From JALORV01 sp963766365 (GTDB taxonomy: Bacteria > Pseudomonadota > Gammaproteobacteria > Burkholderiales > Burkholderiaceae_F), in NCBI GenBank assembly GCA_963766365.1, contig CAVXZK010000010.1:1-64000 (forward strand): DNA of 64,000 nt, read 5' to 3'. Within the stretch, counting starts at the first letter, position 1, and every line of letters starts with the position of its first letter. Below the pieces are notes generated by a model that made no database searches, was not told the origin of the DNA, and saw only the letters and a list, made by a program, of their open reading frames with translations. Made by a program: the position numbers and the translations under genes. Positions 8,352-16,341 of the stretch are shown one piece after another.

Positions 8352-8674
8352 CTCCGTTCCTTCATCACCTGCGCCAGGCGCTGCCTGGCGATGTCCGTAT
8401 CCCGTTTCGAGGTCGCCTGCGTCTTCTTCTGGAAGGCATGCAAAACGTAGACGGCATCGGCCAGCCGGGCCGTGTAGATCACGCGGTACGTTCCCGAGTC
8501 GTCCCAAATCCTGATCTCTTCGACGCCCTTACCGATGGACGGCATCGGCTTGAAGTCATCTGGCGTCTGGCCCCGCTGAACTCTGTCGAGCTGGTAGCCG
8601 GCGTCATGCCTCGCCTCCTCGGGAAACTCGCGCAATCGCTTGAGCGAATCACCGACGAAGACGATGGGCTTCAT
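8348..8674 (-). CDS. RelE/HigB-family toxin (Gp49-like)
   Basis: The protein has 108 residues. KPIVFVGDSLKRLREFPEEA starts the fold and EEIRIWDDSGTYRVIYTARL carries the conserved Arg and Tyr of the RelE/ParE superfamily, phage-derived Gp49-like branch (PF05973). YVLHAFQKKTQATSKRD is the usual final strand with basic residues. Members are ribosome-dependent mRNA interferases that act in the cytoplasm. The gene precedes its antitoxin, the order typical of higBA, with a four-base overlap. An AT-rich dyad (TATAT...ATATA) sits 9 bases upstream of the start and may be the operator. Confidence 0.88.
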   Translation of the reverse strand: MKPIVFVGDSLKRLREFPEEARHDAGYQLDRVQRGQTPDDFKPMPSIGKGVEEIRIWDDSGTYRVIYTARLADAVYVLHAFQKKTQATSKRDTDIARQRLAQVMKERR

Positions 8675-8682
8675 GTGGCAAA

Positions 8683-8700
8683 TATATCAAGACGAATATA
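8683..8700 (-). promoter_or_regulatory. AT-rich dyad before the HigBA-like operon
   Basis: TATAT and ATATA flank CAAGACGA just upstream of the toxin start, in otherwise GC-rich DNA. This could be a -10 region overlapped by an operator for the XRE antitoxin. The assignment rests on position and composition only. Confidence 0.35.
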
Positions 8701-9131
8701 CCAAGGCAAGAGACGAACCCAAGGTCGGATCACGGGCGGCCAGGAGTTTGCTGCCGGCGTCCGCTGTGAGGCGGAGTGATGCTGCCCTGCACGTCTGCAA
8801 TCGGGAGGATCTCGCGGTCGTGGTCAATGACAGGTTGTGGCCGGACGCTGAAGCCGGTAGGCCCCCCAAGCCGACTCTGCTGGAGATCAGGGCAACCGAC
8901 CGCAGGCGCAGTTCGGACCGACGCTCTGTTCGAATTGCCGTTTCCGCGGGCCGTCGAGTTACTTCGAACCGTCATTCAACGATTCAAGAGGCTCCGCCCT
9001 CTGCAAACCCGCAAGCCCGGAACAAAGATCATCTCTTGACAGATGGCCGTGACCATCGTCGACCTGCTCACGTTTCCGGTCGGATCGATCAAGTTGCCGG
9101 TCGCGGCGAGCACGAACGACGGCATGCGCAG
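8701..9131. other. Intergenic, no supported gene
   Basis: About 430 bases with several overlapping open frames but no credible start, ribosome site or protein-like sequence. It may hold gene debris. A purine-rich run ending AAACCCGCAAGCCCGGAAC near 9010 is not recognised. Confidence 0.4.
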
Positions 9132-9164
9132 CATCAGGCCGGCTCATCGTGAGCCGGCCTGATG
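9132..9164 (-). terminator. Perfect 15-bp hairpin after the LGENVP-repeat gene
   Basis: CATCAGGCCGGCTCA pairs perfectly with TGAGCCGGCCTGATG around a TCG loop. It lies 18 bases beyond the stop of the 9182-9604 gene, where a terminator would be expected. No clear T-tract follows on either strand, so it may be a protein-binding dyad or an mRNA-end stabiliser. Confidence 0.5.
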
Positions 9165-9181
9165 TTCTGCACACGCATCGA

Positions 9182-9604
9182 TCAAGGCGTCTGCATCGGG
9201 TCGAGACCCGCGAGCATCAGGAGCGGCTCATCCACGACGTAATCGGGCATCGTTGGGAATGCCGCCGTCTCGCTGTAGGAGTCGACGGGAGGGTCGAGCA
9301 GCAACCCGGCGACCTCGGTTTCAGTGATCGGGAACTCGGCTTCGAAGGCTACGTAGGTGGGCTCCTCGCTGGCCGCGGCCTCGGACGGAACGTTTTCGCC
9401 CAGGTACTTCGACGCATAGCCGTTTGCGCGCCAGTCCGTCGAAGCGGAACGGGCTTCTGACGTGAACGGCTGGGGCTCGTCAGCCGCGGCGTCAAAGGGG
9501 ACGTTTTCGCCCAGCCACTGGGAATTGCTGGCGTGCGCGGAGGAAACCGCCAGCGCAGCCGCGGTCATGGTCATTGCAAGTAACTTGACTGCAGAGTGGT
9601 TCAT
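9182..9604 (-). CDS. Secreted protein with LGENVP repeats, unknown
   Basis: GGAG eight bases before the ATG at 9604 sets the start; the longer upstream frame is discarded. The 140-residue product begins with a signal peptide (VKLLAMTMTAAALAVSSAHA, cleavage after AHA). The mature part holds a duplicated motif, SQWLGENVPFDAAADEP and SKYLGENVPSEAAASEEP, about 36 residues apart. The rest is acidic and Pro-rich with no Cys. No enzyme motif is present, so a structural, binding or secreted role is likely but unproved. It lies downstream of aceE on the same strand, about 200 bases away, and is probably transcribed separately. A perfect hairpin follows the stop. Confidence 0.7.
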   Translation of the reverse strand: MNHSAVKLLAMTMTAAALAVSSAHASNSQWLGENVPFDAAADEPQPFTSEARSASTDWRANGYASKYLGENVPSEAAASEEPTYVAFEAEFPITETEVAGLLLDPPVDSYSETAAFPTMPDYVVDEPLLMLAGLDPMQTP

Positions 9605-9800
9605 TGCGTTCTCCAGGCGGACTGCCGTGGCAGCCGCGTCATGCGGTTGAAGTCGACGAGGCTCTGTGCCCGGTCGTCCTCGTCGGCAGGCTTGCCAACG
9701 TGGAGAGCAGCGTAGGAGCCGCACGTCACGGGCGCGACGCAGAAAGCCGCAGCGAACGTGCGGCTTGTACGACAAAGCGGATGTAGAAGATTCGCGCTGT

Positions 9801-12479
9801 TCAGCGCGACCAGGGCGGGGGGCTCATGCCCATTTTCCATTTCGAGCGCGCGCGCTCGGCCGCCACAGGATCGACCGCGTGCAATGCCGCCAGGGCAATC
9901 GAGCGGCGATCGACCTCGAAGAATGCGCGTAGCGCCGCGCGCGTATCCGAGCGGCCAAAGCCATCGGTGCCGAGCGCAACGTAACGATCGCCGATCCACG
10001 GGCGGATCAGGTCCGGCACGCTGCTGACGTAATCCGAGGCGGCGATGACCGGTGCGCCCGTCATCGGCAACTGCTGCTCGATCCACGACGTGGCACTAGG
10101 CTCGCCGAGCCGGGCGGCGCGTTCGAGCGCCATCGCCTCGCGCCGCAGTTCGGTGAAGCTCGTGACCGAGTAGACATCCGTGGCGACGCCGAACTCCGAC
10201 TCGAGCAGTTCCGCAGCGGCGAGCGCTTCGCGCAGGATCGTGCCCGCGCCGAGCAGGCGCACGCGGGACGCTCCTAGCGACGATGCTTGCAAGCGATACA
10301 GACCGCGCAGGATGCCCTCGCGTTCGCCTTCCCGGTCGGACGGCTGGGCATAGTTCTCGTTCATCACCGTGACGTAGTAGAACTCGTCGTGCTGCTCCGT
10401 CAGCATCCGGCGCATACCGTGCTCGACGATCACCGCGAGCTCGTAGGCGTAGCACGGGTCGTAGGCGCGGCAGTTCGGCACGGTCGAGGCGATCAGCTGG
10501 CTGGTGCCGTCCTCATGCTGCAGGCCTTCGCCCGAGAGCGTCGTGCGGCCGGCCGTCGCGCCGAGCAGGAAGCCGCGCGTGCGCGAATCCGCTGCGGCCC
10601 ACAGAAGGTCGCCGACGCGCTGGAAGCCGAACATCGAATAGAAAATGTAAAAGGGCAGCATCGGCAGGCCGTTGGTGGAATAACTGGTGCCTGCGGCAAC
10701 CCACGACGCGATGGCGCCGGCTTCGTTGATTCCCTCTTCGAGGATCTGGCCGTTCTTCGCTTCCCTGTAGAAGCTGATCTGCGCGCTGTCTTCGGGTTCG
10801 TAGAGCTGCCCGAGCGGCGAATAGATGCCGACCTGGCGGAACAGGTCCGCCATCCCGAAGGTGCGCGCCTCATCGGCGATGATCGGCACGATGCGCGGTC
10901 CCAGCGCCGGGTCCTTCAGCAGCGAGCCGAGCATGCGAACGAACGCCATCGTCGTCGACATCTCCTTGCCGTTCGCTTCGAGTGCGAAGCGTGCAAACGC
11001 TTCGGCCGCCGGTGTCGCGAGAGGGTCGCACACCGAGGAGCGGGACGGCAGATAGCCGCCAAGCTTGGCGCGGCGCGCATGCAGGTACTTCATCTCCGGG
11101 CTGTCGTCACCCGGCTTGTAGAACTCCACGTTCTCGACTTGCGCGTCGGTGAGTGGCAGGCCGAAGCGGTCGCGGAAGTCGCGCAGCCCCTCGGCGTCGA
11201 GCTTCTTCTGCTGGTGGGTCGTCATGCGCCCCTGGCCGGCCGTGCCCATGCCGTAACCCTTCTTCGTCTTGGCCAGGATCACCGTCGGCTGGCCGCGGTG
11301 GCGCACCGCCGCGTGATAGGCCGCATGGATCTTCACCGGATCGTGCCCGCCGCGTCGCAATCGATCGATATCGTCGTCGGACAGGTGCGCGGTCAATTGC
11401 GCCAGCTCTGGAAACTTGTTGAAGAAGTGCTCGCGATTGAACCTTCCATCGGTCGCCGACAGGGTCTGGAACTCGCCGTCGACCGTTTCGTGGAAGGCGC
11501 GCAACAGCAGCATCTGCGTGTCGCGCGCGAACAGCGGGTCCCAGTCGCTGCCCCACAGCAGCTTGATCACGTTCCAGCCCGCACCGGCGAAGAGCCCCTC
11601 GAGTTCCTGGATGATCGAACCGTTGCCGCGCACCGGTCCGTCGAGCCGCTGCAGGTTGCAGTTGACGACGAACACCAGGTTATCCAGCCCTTCGCGCGCG
11701 GCGATGCTCAGCCCTGCGAGCGACTCGGGTTCGTCCATCTCGCCATCGCCGACGAACGCCCAGACCTTGCGCGCATAGGTTGGTGCCAGTCCGCGATTCT
11801 CGACGTAGCGCAGGAAGCGCGCCTGGTAGATCGCAAACAGCGGCCCCAGTCCCATCGAGCCGGTCGGGAACTGCCAGAAGTTCGGCATCAGCCAGGGGTG
11901 CGGATAGGAACTGAGCCCGGGGCCCGACGTCTCGCGGCGATAGTGATTGACCTGCTCGGCCGTCAGCCTGCCTTCGAGGAAGGCGCGCGCGTAGACGCCG
12001 GGCGCCGAATGCGGCTGGAAGTAGACGAGGTCGCCGCGCGACTCCAGCGTCTCGCCGCCGGCGCGGAAGAAGTGATTGAAGCCGACCTCGAAGAGATCCG
12101 CCGCCGACGCATAGCTGGCAATGTGACCGCCGAGTTCAGGGCTCGCCTGGTTCGCACGCACGACCATCGCCAGCGCATTCCAGCGCACCAATGCCGAAAG
12201 CCGCTGCTCGATCTCTAGGTTGCCGGGAAACGGCGCCTGCTCGCCCAGCGAGATCGTGTTCAGGTAGGGCGTGTTCAGTACCTGCGGCAACGGCACGCGC
12301 CGTGTACGCGCGTGCTGCAGCAGCTGTTTCAGCACGAAGGTCGCGCGCGCTGGTCCCTCGGCCTCGATGAGCGCGTCGAGCGCTTCGAGCCATTCGCGCG
12401 TTTCCTGCGGATCGCCGTCATCCTCGGGCAGCCGCCACGCGGCGTTGGGATTCAGCTTCGCGAGGTCGTCGAGGTTCAT
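9801..12479 (-). CDS. aceE: Pyruvate dehydrogenase E1 component, homodimeric type
   Basis: The protein has 892 residues, matching the usual length of about 890. It decarboxylates pyruvate with thiamine diphosphate and passes the acetyl group to the lipoyl domain of E2 in the cytoplasmic pyruvate dehydrogenase complex. The TPP/Mg motif is visible as VGDGEMDEPESLAGLSIAAR with the later Asn in VVNCNLQRLDGPV. Other AceE landmarks are TKKGYGMGTAGQGRMTTHQQ and the C-terminal TSFTELRREAMALERAARLG. The ATG at 12479 is chosen because the N-terminus MNLDDLAKLNPNAAW then leads directly into the family's DPQETREWLEALDAL; no strong ribosome site is seen. No aceF or lpd gene lies beside it, unlike the common operon. 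A truncated second aceE start lies at 1842-1970. Confidence 0.95.
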   Translation of the reverse strand: MNLDDLAKLNPNAAWRLPEDDGDPQETREWLEALDALIEAEGPARATFVLKQLLQHARTRRVPLPQVLNTPYLNTISLGEQAPFPGNLEIEQRLSALVRWNALAMVVRANQASPELGGHIASYASAADLFEVGFNHFFRAGGETLESRGDLVYFQPHSAPGVYARAFLEGRLTAEQVNHYRRETSGPGLSSYPHPWLMPNFWQFPTGSMGLGPLFAIYQARFLRYVENRGLAPTYARKVWAFVGDGEMDEPESLAGLSIAAREGLDNLVFVVNCNLQRLDGPVRGNGSIIQELEGLFAGAGWNVIKLLWGSDWDPLFARDTQMLLLRAFHETVDGEFQTLSATDGRFNREHFFNKFPELAQLTAHLSDDDIDRLRRGGHDPVKIHAAYHAAVRHRGQPTVILAKTKKGYGMGTAGQGRMTTHQQKKLDAEGLRDFRDRFGLPLTDAQVENVEFYKPGDDSPEMKYLHARRAKLGGYLPSRSSVCDPLATPAAEAFARFALEANGKEMSTTMAFVRMLGSLLKDPALGPRIVPIIADEARTFGMADLFRQVGIYSPLGQLYEPEDSAQISFYREAKNGQILEEGINEAGAIASWVAAGTSYSTNGLPMLPFYIFYSMFGFQRVGDLLWAAADSRTRGFLLGATAGRTTLSGEGLQHEDGTSQLIASTVPNCRAYDPCYAYELAVIVEHGMRRMLTEQHDEFYYVTVMNENYAQPSDREGEREGILRGLYRLQASSLGASRVRLLGAGTILREALAAAELLESEFGVATDVYSVTSFTELRREAMALERAARLGEPSATSWIEQQLPMTGAPVIAASDYVSSVPDLIRPWIGDRYVALGTDGFGRSDTRAALRAFFEVDRRSIALAALHAVDPVAAERARSKWKMGMSPPPWSR

Positions 12480-12626
12480 CGGCGCTCGGGGGGAGGTGGG
12501 TCGGCCATTATCACCCTGCGCCGCGCCGCGGCAACGAGGGCCTGCCGTGATGGATACGCCACGGGCCAGCAACGGAATGCTGGCCGGCGAGGGCAACCGA
12601 TGCCGTGTGCCCCCGCGGCGGTGACT

Positions 12627-13868
12627 TCACGCGGCGGCTGGGCCGGCTTCCCGCGCGGCCGGGACCGATCGTGTCGCGTAGTCCAGCGCCTGGCCGATGT
12701 CAGCGAGCAGATCGTCGGTGTCTTCCAGGCCGACCGAAAGCCGCACCAGCCCGTCGCTGATCAGGTGTGCGCGACGCTCCTCCGGGGTGTAGGTCGAGTG
12801 CGTCATGCTGGCCGGGTGCTGAGCAAGGGTCTCGGCATCGCCGAGACTGACGGCGCGCGTGACCAGCTGCAGCGCATCCATGAAGCGCTTTCCGGCGTCC
12901 AGGCCGCCGTGCAGTTCGAACGCGACCATGCCGCCAGCGCGCGCCATCTGCCGCCGTGCCAGCGCATGCTGCGGGAAAGTGCCAAGGCCCGGGTAGTGCA
13001 CGGCCTCGACCGCGGGATGCGCAGCCAGACAGTCGGCAATCGCCTGCGCGTTGTCGCAGTGGCGCTGCATGCGCAGCGGCAAGGTCTTCAGGCCGCGCAG
13101 TACCAGGAACGCATCCTGCGGCGACAGCACCGCGCCCGTCAGGTCCTTGAGGCCCTGCATGCGTACACGCTGCGCCAGCTCCGCATCGCGGAACACGGCC
13201 GCACCCGCGGTGAGGTCGCCGTGCCCGCCGAGGTACTTGGTGGCCGAGTGCAGGACGATGTCGGCGCCGAAGTCGAGGGGGCGTTGCAGGTACGGGGTGC
13301 AGTAGGTGTTGTCGACTGCTAGCGGAATGCCGTGTGACCGCGTAACGCGTGCGACTGCGGCGATGTCGGTCAGACGCATGTTCGGGTTTGCCGGCGACTC
13401 GAAGTACACGAGCCGGGTGCGCGAGCTGATCGCGGATTCGAAACGTGCCGGATCGCTCATGTCGACATGCCGGACCGTGACGCCGAAACGACTCATGCCA
13501 TGGTGCAGCAGCGCGAACGTGCAGCCATAGAGCGTCGTGTCGACCAGCACCTGGTCGCCGGCAGAGAGCAGCGTCCACAGCGTGGCCGAGATGGCGCCCA
13601 TGCCGGAACCGAACACCACGGCCGCAGCGCCATTTTCGAGCGAGGCCAGGCGTGCCTCAAGCAGGGCGAGCGTCGGATTGGCGATGCGCGTGTACGTGTA
13701 TCCCGACTGCTCGCCGGTGAAGATGCGCATGCCGTAGTCGGTGGTCGGGAAGGCGAACGTCGCCGACACGTGGATCGGCGGCACCAGCGCGCCCTGATGG
13801 TCGAGCGGGTCGTAACCATGATAGATCGCGCGTGTCGCGAAACCGAAGCGGGAAGCCAGGGCAGTCAT
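12627..13868 (-). CDS. megL: L-methionine gamma-lyase
   Basis: This is a 413-residue PLP enzyme of the Cys/Met-metabolism class. It converts methionine to methanethiol, 2-oxobutanoate and ammonia. Residues diagnostic for methionine gamma-lyase fall at the positions known for the Pseudomonas enzyme: Cys116 in TLYGCTF, Tyr114, Tyr59/Arg61 in YTYTRIANP, Asp186, and the PLP lysine Lys211 in LHSATKYLGGHGD. Cys116 distinguishes it from cystathionine gamma-synthase and gamma-lyase. The ATG at 13868 follows GGAGA with good spacing. It is transcribed divergently from an Lrp/AsnC-type gene, the arrangement known for mdeA/mdeR, so methionine-responsive control by that regulator is likely. Confidence 0.93.
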   Translation of the reverse strand: MTALASRFGFATRAIYHGYDPLDHQGALVPPIHVSATFAFPTTDYGMRIFTGEQSGYTYTRIANPTLALLEARLASLENGAAAVVFGSGMGAISATLWTLLSAGDQVLVDTTLYGCTFALLHHGMSRFGVTVRHVDMSDPARFESAISSRTRLVYFESPANPNMRLTDIAAVARVTRSHGIPLAVDNTYCTPYLQRPLDFGADIVLHSATKYLGGHGDLTAGAAVFRDAELAQRVRMQGLKDLTGAVLSPQDAFLVLRGLKTLPLRMQRHCDNAQAIADCLAAHPAVEAVHYPGLGTFPQHALARRQMARAGGMVAFELHGGLDAGKRFMDALQLVTRAVSLGDAETLAQHPASMTHSTYTPEERRAHLISDGLVRLSVGLEDTDDLLADIGQALDYATRSVPAAREAGPAAA

Positions 13869-13924
13869 CGAAGTCTCCGTAGGGATCGGTCGGCGCGGAA
13901 TGGCGTGACGACACGGAAGACATG

Positions 13925-14030
13925 CTAGATTGCAGTCCGGGCAAATGCTTTTTGTTCTTTGCTTGATATGTGAATTATGGCGCAAATAAAAAATAGAAAA
14001 GCATTATTAAGAGCAAAAAGTAATCATCCA
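13925..14030. promoter_or_regulatory. AT-rich divergent promoter region, megL / lrp-like
   Basis: This short stretch is far richer in A and T than anything nearby (for example GCAAATAAAAAATAG and GCTTGATATGTGAATTATGG). It lies between divergent genes for methionine gamma-lyase and an Lrp-type regulator. It most likely holds both promoters and the binding sites of the regulator. Exact boxes cannot be assigned with confidence. Confidence 0.5.
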
Positions 14031-14519
14031 ATGACGGCGACTGACGGCCTCGACCGCATCGACCGCAAATTGCTGCAATTGCTCCAGGCCGATGCGCGCC
14101 TGTCCGCCACCGAGCTTGCCGACCGGGTTGCGTTGACCACGGCGCCCGCGTGGCGGCGCGTGAAGCGTCTGGAGCGGGAGGGCTATGTCCGCGGCTATCA
14201 CGCGTGTCTCGACGGCGCCCGGCTCGGCTATGGCGTGACCGCGTTCGTGAGCGTGATGCTGGAAAAGCACACGCCGGCGGCCGGACGGGCTTTCGAGGAC
14301 CAAGTCCGCGCGATCCCGCAGATACTCGAGTGCCACAACGTCTCGGGACGCTACGACTTCCTGCTGCGCGTGGTCGCTGCGGACCTTGAGGCCTTCGGTC
14401 GCTTCGCGCGCGACACGATCCGCGCACTGCCCGGCGTCAAGGAGATGTACTCGAGCTTCTCACTCAGCGAGGTCAAGCGTGACTCGGGCATCCCGCTGGC
14501 GGATGGCGGATTGCGATAA
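14031..14519 (+). CDS. Lrp/AsnC-family regulator, MdeR-like
   Basis: The product has 162 residues from the ATG at 14031. LDRIDRKLLQLLQADARLS followed by LADRVALTTAPAWRRVKRLE is the N-terminal winged HTH, and the second half is the RAM/Lrp ligand-binding domain (YGVTAFVSVMLEKHTP, VSGRYDFLLRVVAADLEAF). Such proteins are octameric transcription regulators responding to amino acids. It is divergent from methionine gamma-lyase and probably controls it. The frame extends to an ATG at 13977, but that adds only a Lys-rich stretch encoded by AT-rich promoter-like DNA, so the later start is preferred. Neither start has a strong ribosome site. The stop overlaps the pyrC start by one base. Confidence 0.88.
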   Translation: MTATDGLDRIDRKLLQLLQADARLSATELADRVALTTAPAWRRVKRLEREGYVRGYHACLDGARLGYGVTAFVSVMLEKHTPAAGRAFEDQVRAIPQILECHNVSGRYDFLLRVVAADLEAFGRFARDTIRALPGVKEMYSSFSLSEVKRDSGIPLADGGLR

Positions 14520-15577
14520 TGCCCGGCATGGACTCCCTGACGATCACCCGCCCGGACGACTGGCACCTGCACCTGCGCGATGGCGCGGCGCTGGCCGCGG
14601 TGCTGCCGCACACGGCGCGCCAGTTCGCCCGCGCGATCGTGATGCCGAACCTCAAACCGCCGGTCACGACCGCGGCGATGGCGCAGGCGTATCGCGCCCG
14701 CATCCTGGCAGCGCTGCCGGCGGGGCTGGCTTTCGAGCCGCTGATGACGCTCTACCTGACCGACAACACGCCGGCCGACGAAATCCGCCGAGCACGCGAG
14801 AGCGGCATCGTGCATGGTGTGAAGCTCTATCCGGCCGGCGCGACGACGAATTCGGATGCAGGCGTCACCGACATCCGCAAGCCGCGTGCGGCCCTGGAAG
14901 CCATGCAGGAAGTCGGTCTGCCGCTGCAGGTGCATGGCGAGGTCACTCACACGCGGGTGGATGTGTTCGACCGTGAACAGGTCTTCATCGACGAAGTGTT
15001 GCATCCGTTACGCCGCGACTTCCCGGCGTTGAAGGTGGTGTTCGAGCACATCACGACGCGCGAGGCGGCGCAGTACGTGCGCGACGCGAGCGGGCCTATC
15101 GCGGCGACGATCACCGCGCATCATCTGCTCTTCAACCGCAACGCGATCTTCATGACGGCGGACGGCAAGGCCGGCGTGCGGCCGCACTATTACTGCCTGC
15201 CGGTGCTGAAGCGCGAGGCACATCGGCTGTCCCTGGTCGAAGCGGCCACCAGCGGCAACCCGCGCTTCTTTCTCGGCACCGACTCAGCGCCGCACCCGCA
15301 AGGCGAGAAGGAAACCGCTTGCGGCTGCGCCGGCTGCTACACCGCGTTCAACGCGCTCGAGCTCTACGCCGAAGTGTTCGAGGACGCGGGCCGGCTCGAC
15401 CGGCTCGAAGCTTTCGCCAGCCACTTCGGCGCCGACTTCTACAACCTGCCGCGCAACCGCGGCACGGTGACGCTGCAGCGCCGGGCCACGACGGTGCCGG
15501 CTGAGCTGCCGTTCGGCGAGACCACCGTGGTACCCCTGCGCGCAGGCGAATCGCTGCGCTGGAGTCTCGCCGCCTGA
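14519..15577 (+). CDS. pyrC: Dihydroorotase
   Basis: The protein has 352 residues, the usual size for the PyrC-type homodimeric enzyme that cyclises carbamoyl-aspartate to dihydroorotate in pyrimidine synthesis. Metal and catalytic residues are in place: His16 and His18 in DDWHLHLRDG, the carbamylated Lys102 in VHGVKLYPAG, His139 in LQVHGEV, the next His in FEHITTREA, and the Asp in LGTDSAPHPQGEKE. The start at 14519 overlaps the lrp-like stop in TAATG, suggesting coupled translation; an ATG three codons later is also possible. It is followed immediately by a DUF3025 gene. Confidence 0.96.
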   Translation: MPGMDSLTITRPDDWHLHLRDGAALAAVLPHTARQFARAIVMPNLKPPVTTAAMAQAYRARILAALPAGLAFEPLMTLYLTDNTPADEIRRARESGIVHGVKLYPAGATTNSDAGVTDIRKPRAALEAMQEVGLPLQVHGEVTHTRVDVFDREQVFIDEVLHPLRRDFPALKVVFEHITTREAAQYVRDASGPIAATITAHHLLFNRNAIFMTADGKAGVRPHYYCLPVLKREAHRLSLVEAATSGNPRFFLGTDSAPHPQGEKETACGCAGCYTAFNALELYAEVFEDAGRLDRLEAFASHFGADFYNLPRNRGTVTLQRRATTVPAELPFGETTVVPLRAGESLRWSLAA

Positions 15578-15591
15578 TCGCCTTCGACGCG

Positions 15592-16341
15592 TTGCGGCCC
15601 TGGATGGCGGCCGTCGCTGCCGACCTGCCGCTGCTGGCTGCCGCCGACCCGCGCGCTGCGCTGTCGCGAGCGGCCACAAAGCGCGGCATCACGGCCGCGA
15701 ACGGTCGTCCGCTCGAATTCGTTGCCGCCGATGACGCGCCGCTGCGCACCGCCTACGAGGCGCACATCGCCGCCAGCGGCCGCGTGCCGACACGCCTGAA
15801 CGCACACGACCTGTTGAACGCGCTCGCCTGGCTGGCCTTTCCGCGCAGCAAGGCGCGCCTCAACGAACTGCAGTCGGCGGCGATTGCGCGCGACGGGGTC
15901 GGCGCGCGCCGCGGTGGGGTGCGCGACGCGGCCACGCTCTTCGACGAGAACGGAGCGGTCCTGGCGACCGACGACGCGTGGGTCGTGCAGCGCCTGCGCG
16001 AGCGGCGCTGGCACGAGCTCTTCATCGACGGTCGCGCGCGCTGGGACGGCGTGCGGGTACTGGCCTTCGGCCATGCGCTGATGGAAAAGCTGGCGTCGCC
16101 CTACAAGGCCATCACCGCGCACGCGCTCGTGCTCCCGCGACCGGCATCGACCGACAGCAGCGAACTTGATGCCGCAGTGGCGGACTTGCTGGACGAGGAC
16201 TTTGGCACGACGGCGCTGCTGCCGTTACCGGTGCTCGGCATCCCGCGCTGGTGGGCCGCGAATGAGGACCCGGCGTTCTACGACGACGTGTTCGTGTTCC
16301 GCACCGCACGGGTCGGGTCCGTCGGTACGCCGCGCGGGTAA
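15592..16341 (+). CDS. DUF3025 domain protein
   Basis: The frame gives about 249 residues from a TTG at 15592. The start is uncertain because the same frame continues upstream into pyrC. Conserved DUF3025 blocks are RLNAHDLLNALAWLAFPRSK, KARLNELQSAAI, LAFGHALMEKLASPYKAITA, and near the end PLPVLGIPRWWAANEDPAFY followed by DDVFVFR. The function of the family is unknown. It begins within 15 bases of the pyrC stop and is probably in the same transcript. Its last 64 bases overlap the 3' end of the convergent gene 16278-17111. Confidence 0.8.
   Translation: MRPWMAAVAADLPLLAAADPRAALSRAATKRGITAANGRPLEFVAADDAPLRTAYEAHIAASGRVPTRLNAHDLLNALAWLAFPRSKARLNELQSAAIARDGVGARRGGVRDAATLFDENGAVLATDDAWVVQRLRERRWHELFIDGRARWDGVRVLAFGHALMEKLASPYKAITAHALVLPRPASTDSSELDAAVADLLDEDFGTTALLPLPVLGIPRWWAANEDPAFYDDVFVFRTARVGSVGTPRG

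Noticed and set aside
10287..12218. Long plus-strand frame opposite aceE
   Set aside because: Shadow of aceE; no ribosome site or recognisable protein, while the minus strand gives full-length AceE.
13977..14030. Extended N-terminus for the Lrp-type regulator
   Set aside because: Adds a Lys-rich stretch from AT-rich promoter DNA, with no ribosome site at its ATG and no family counterpart.
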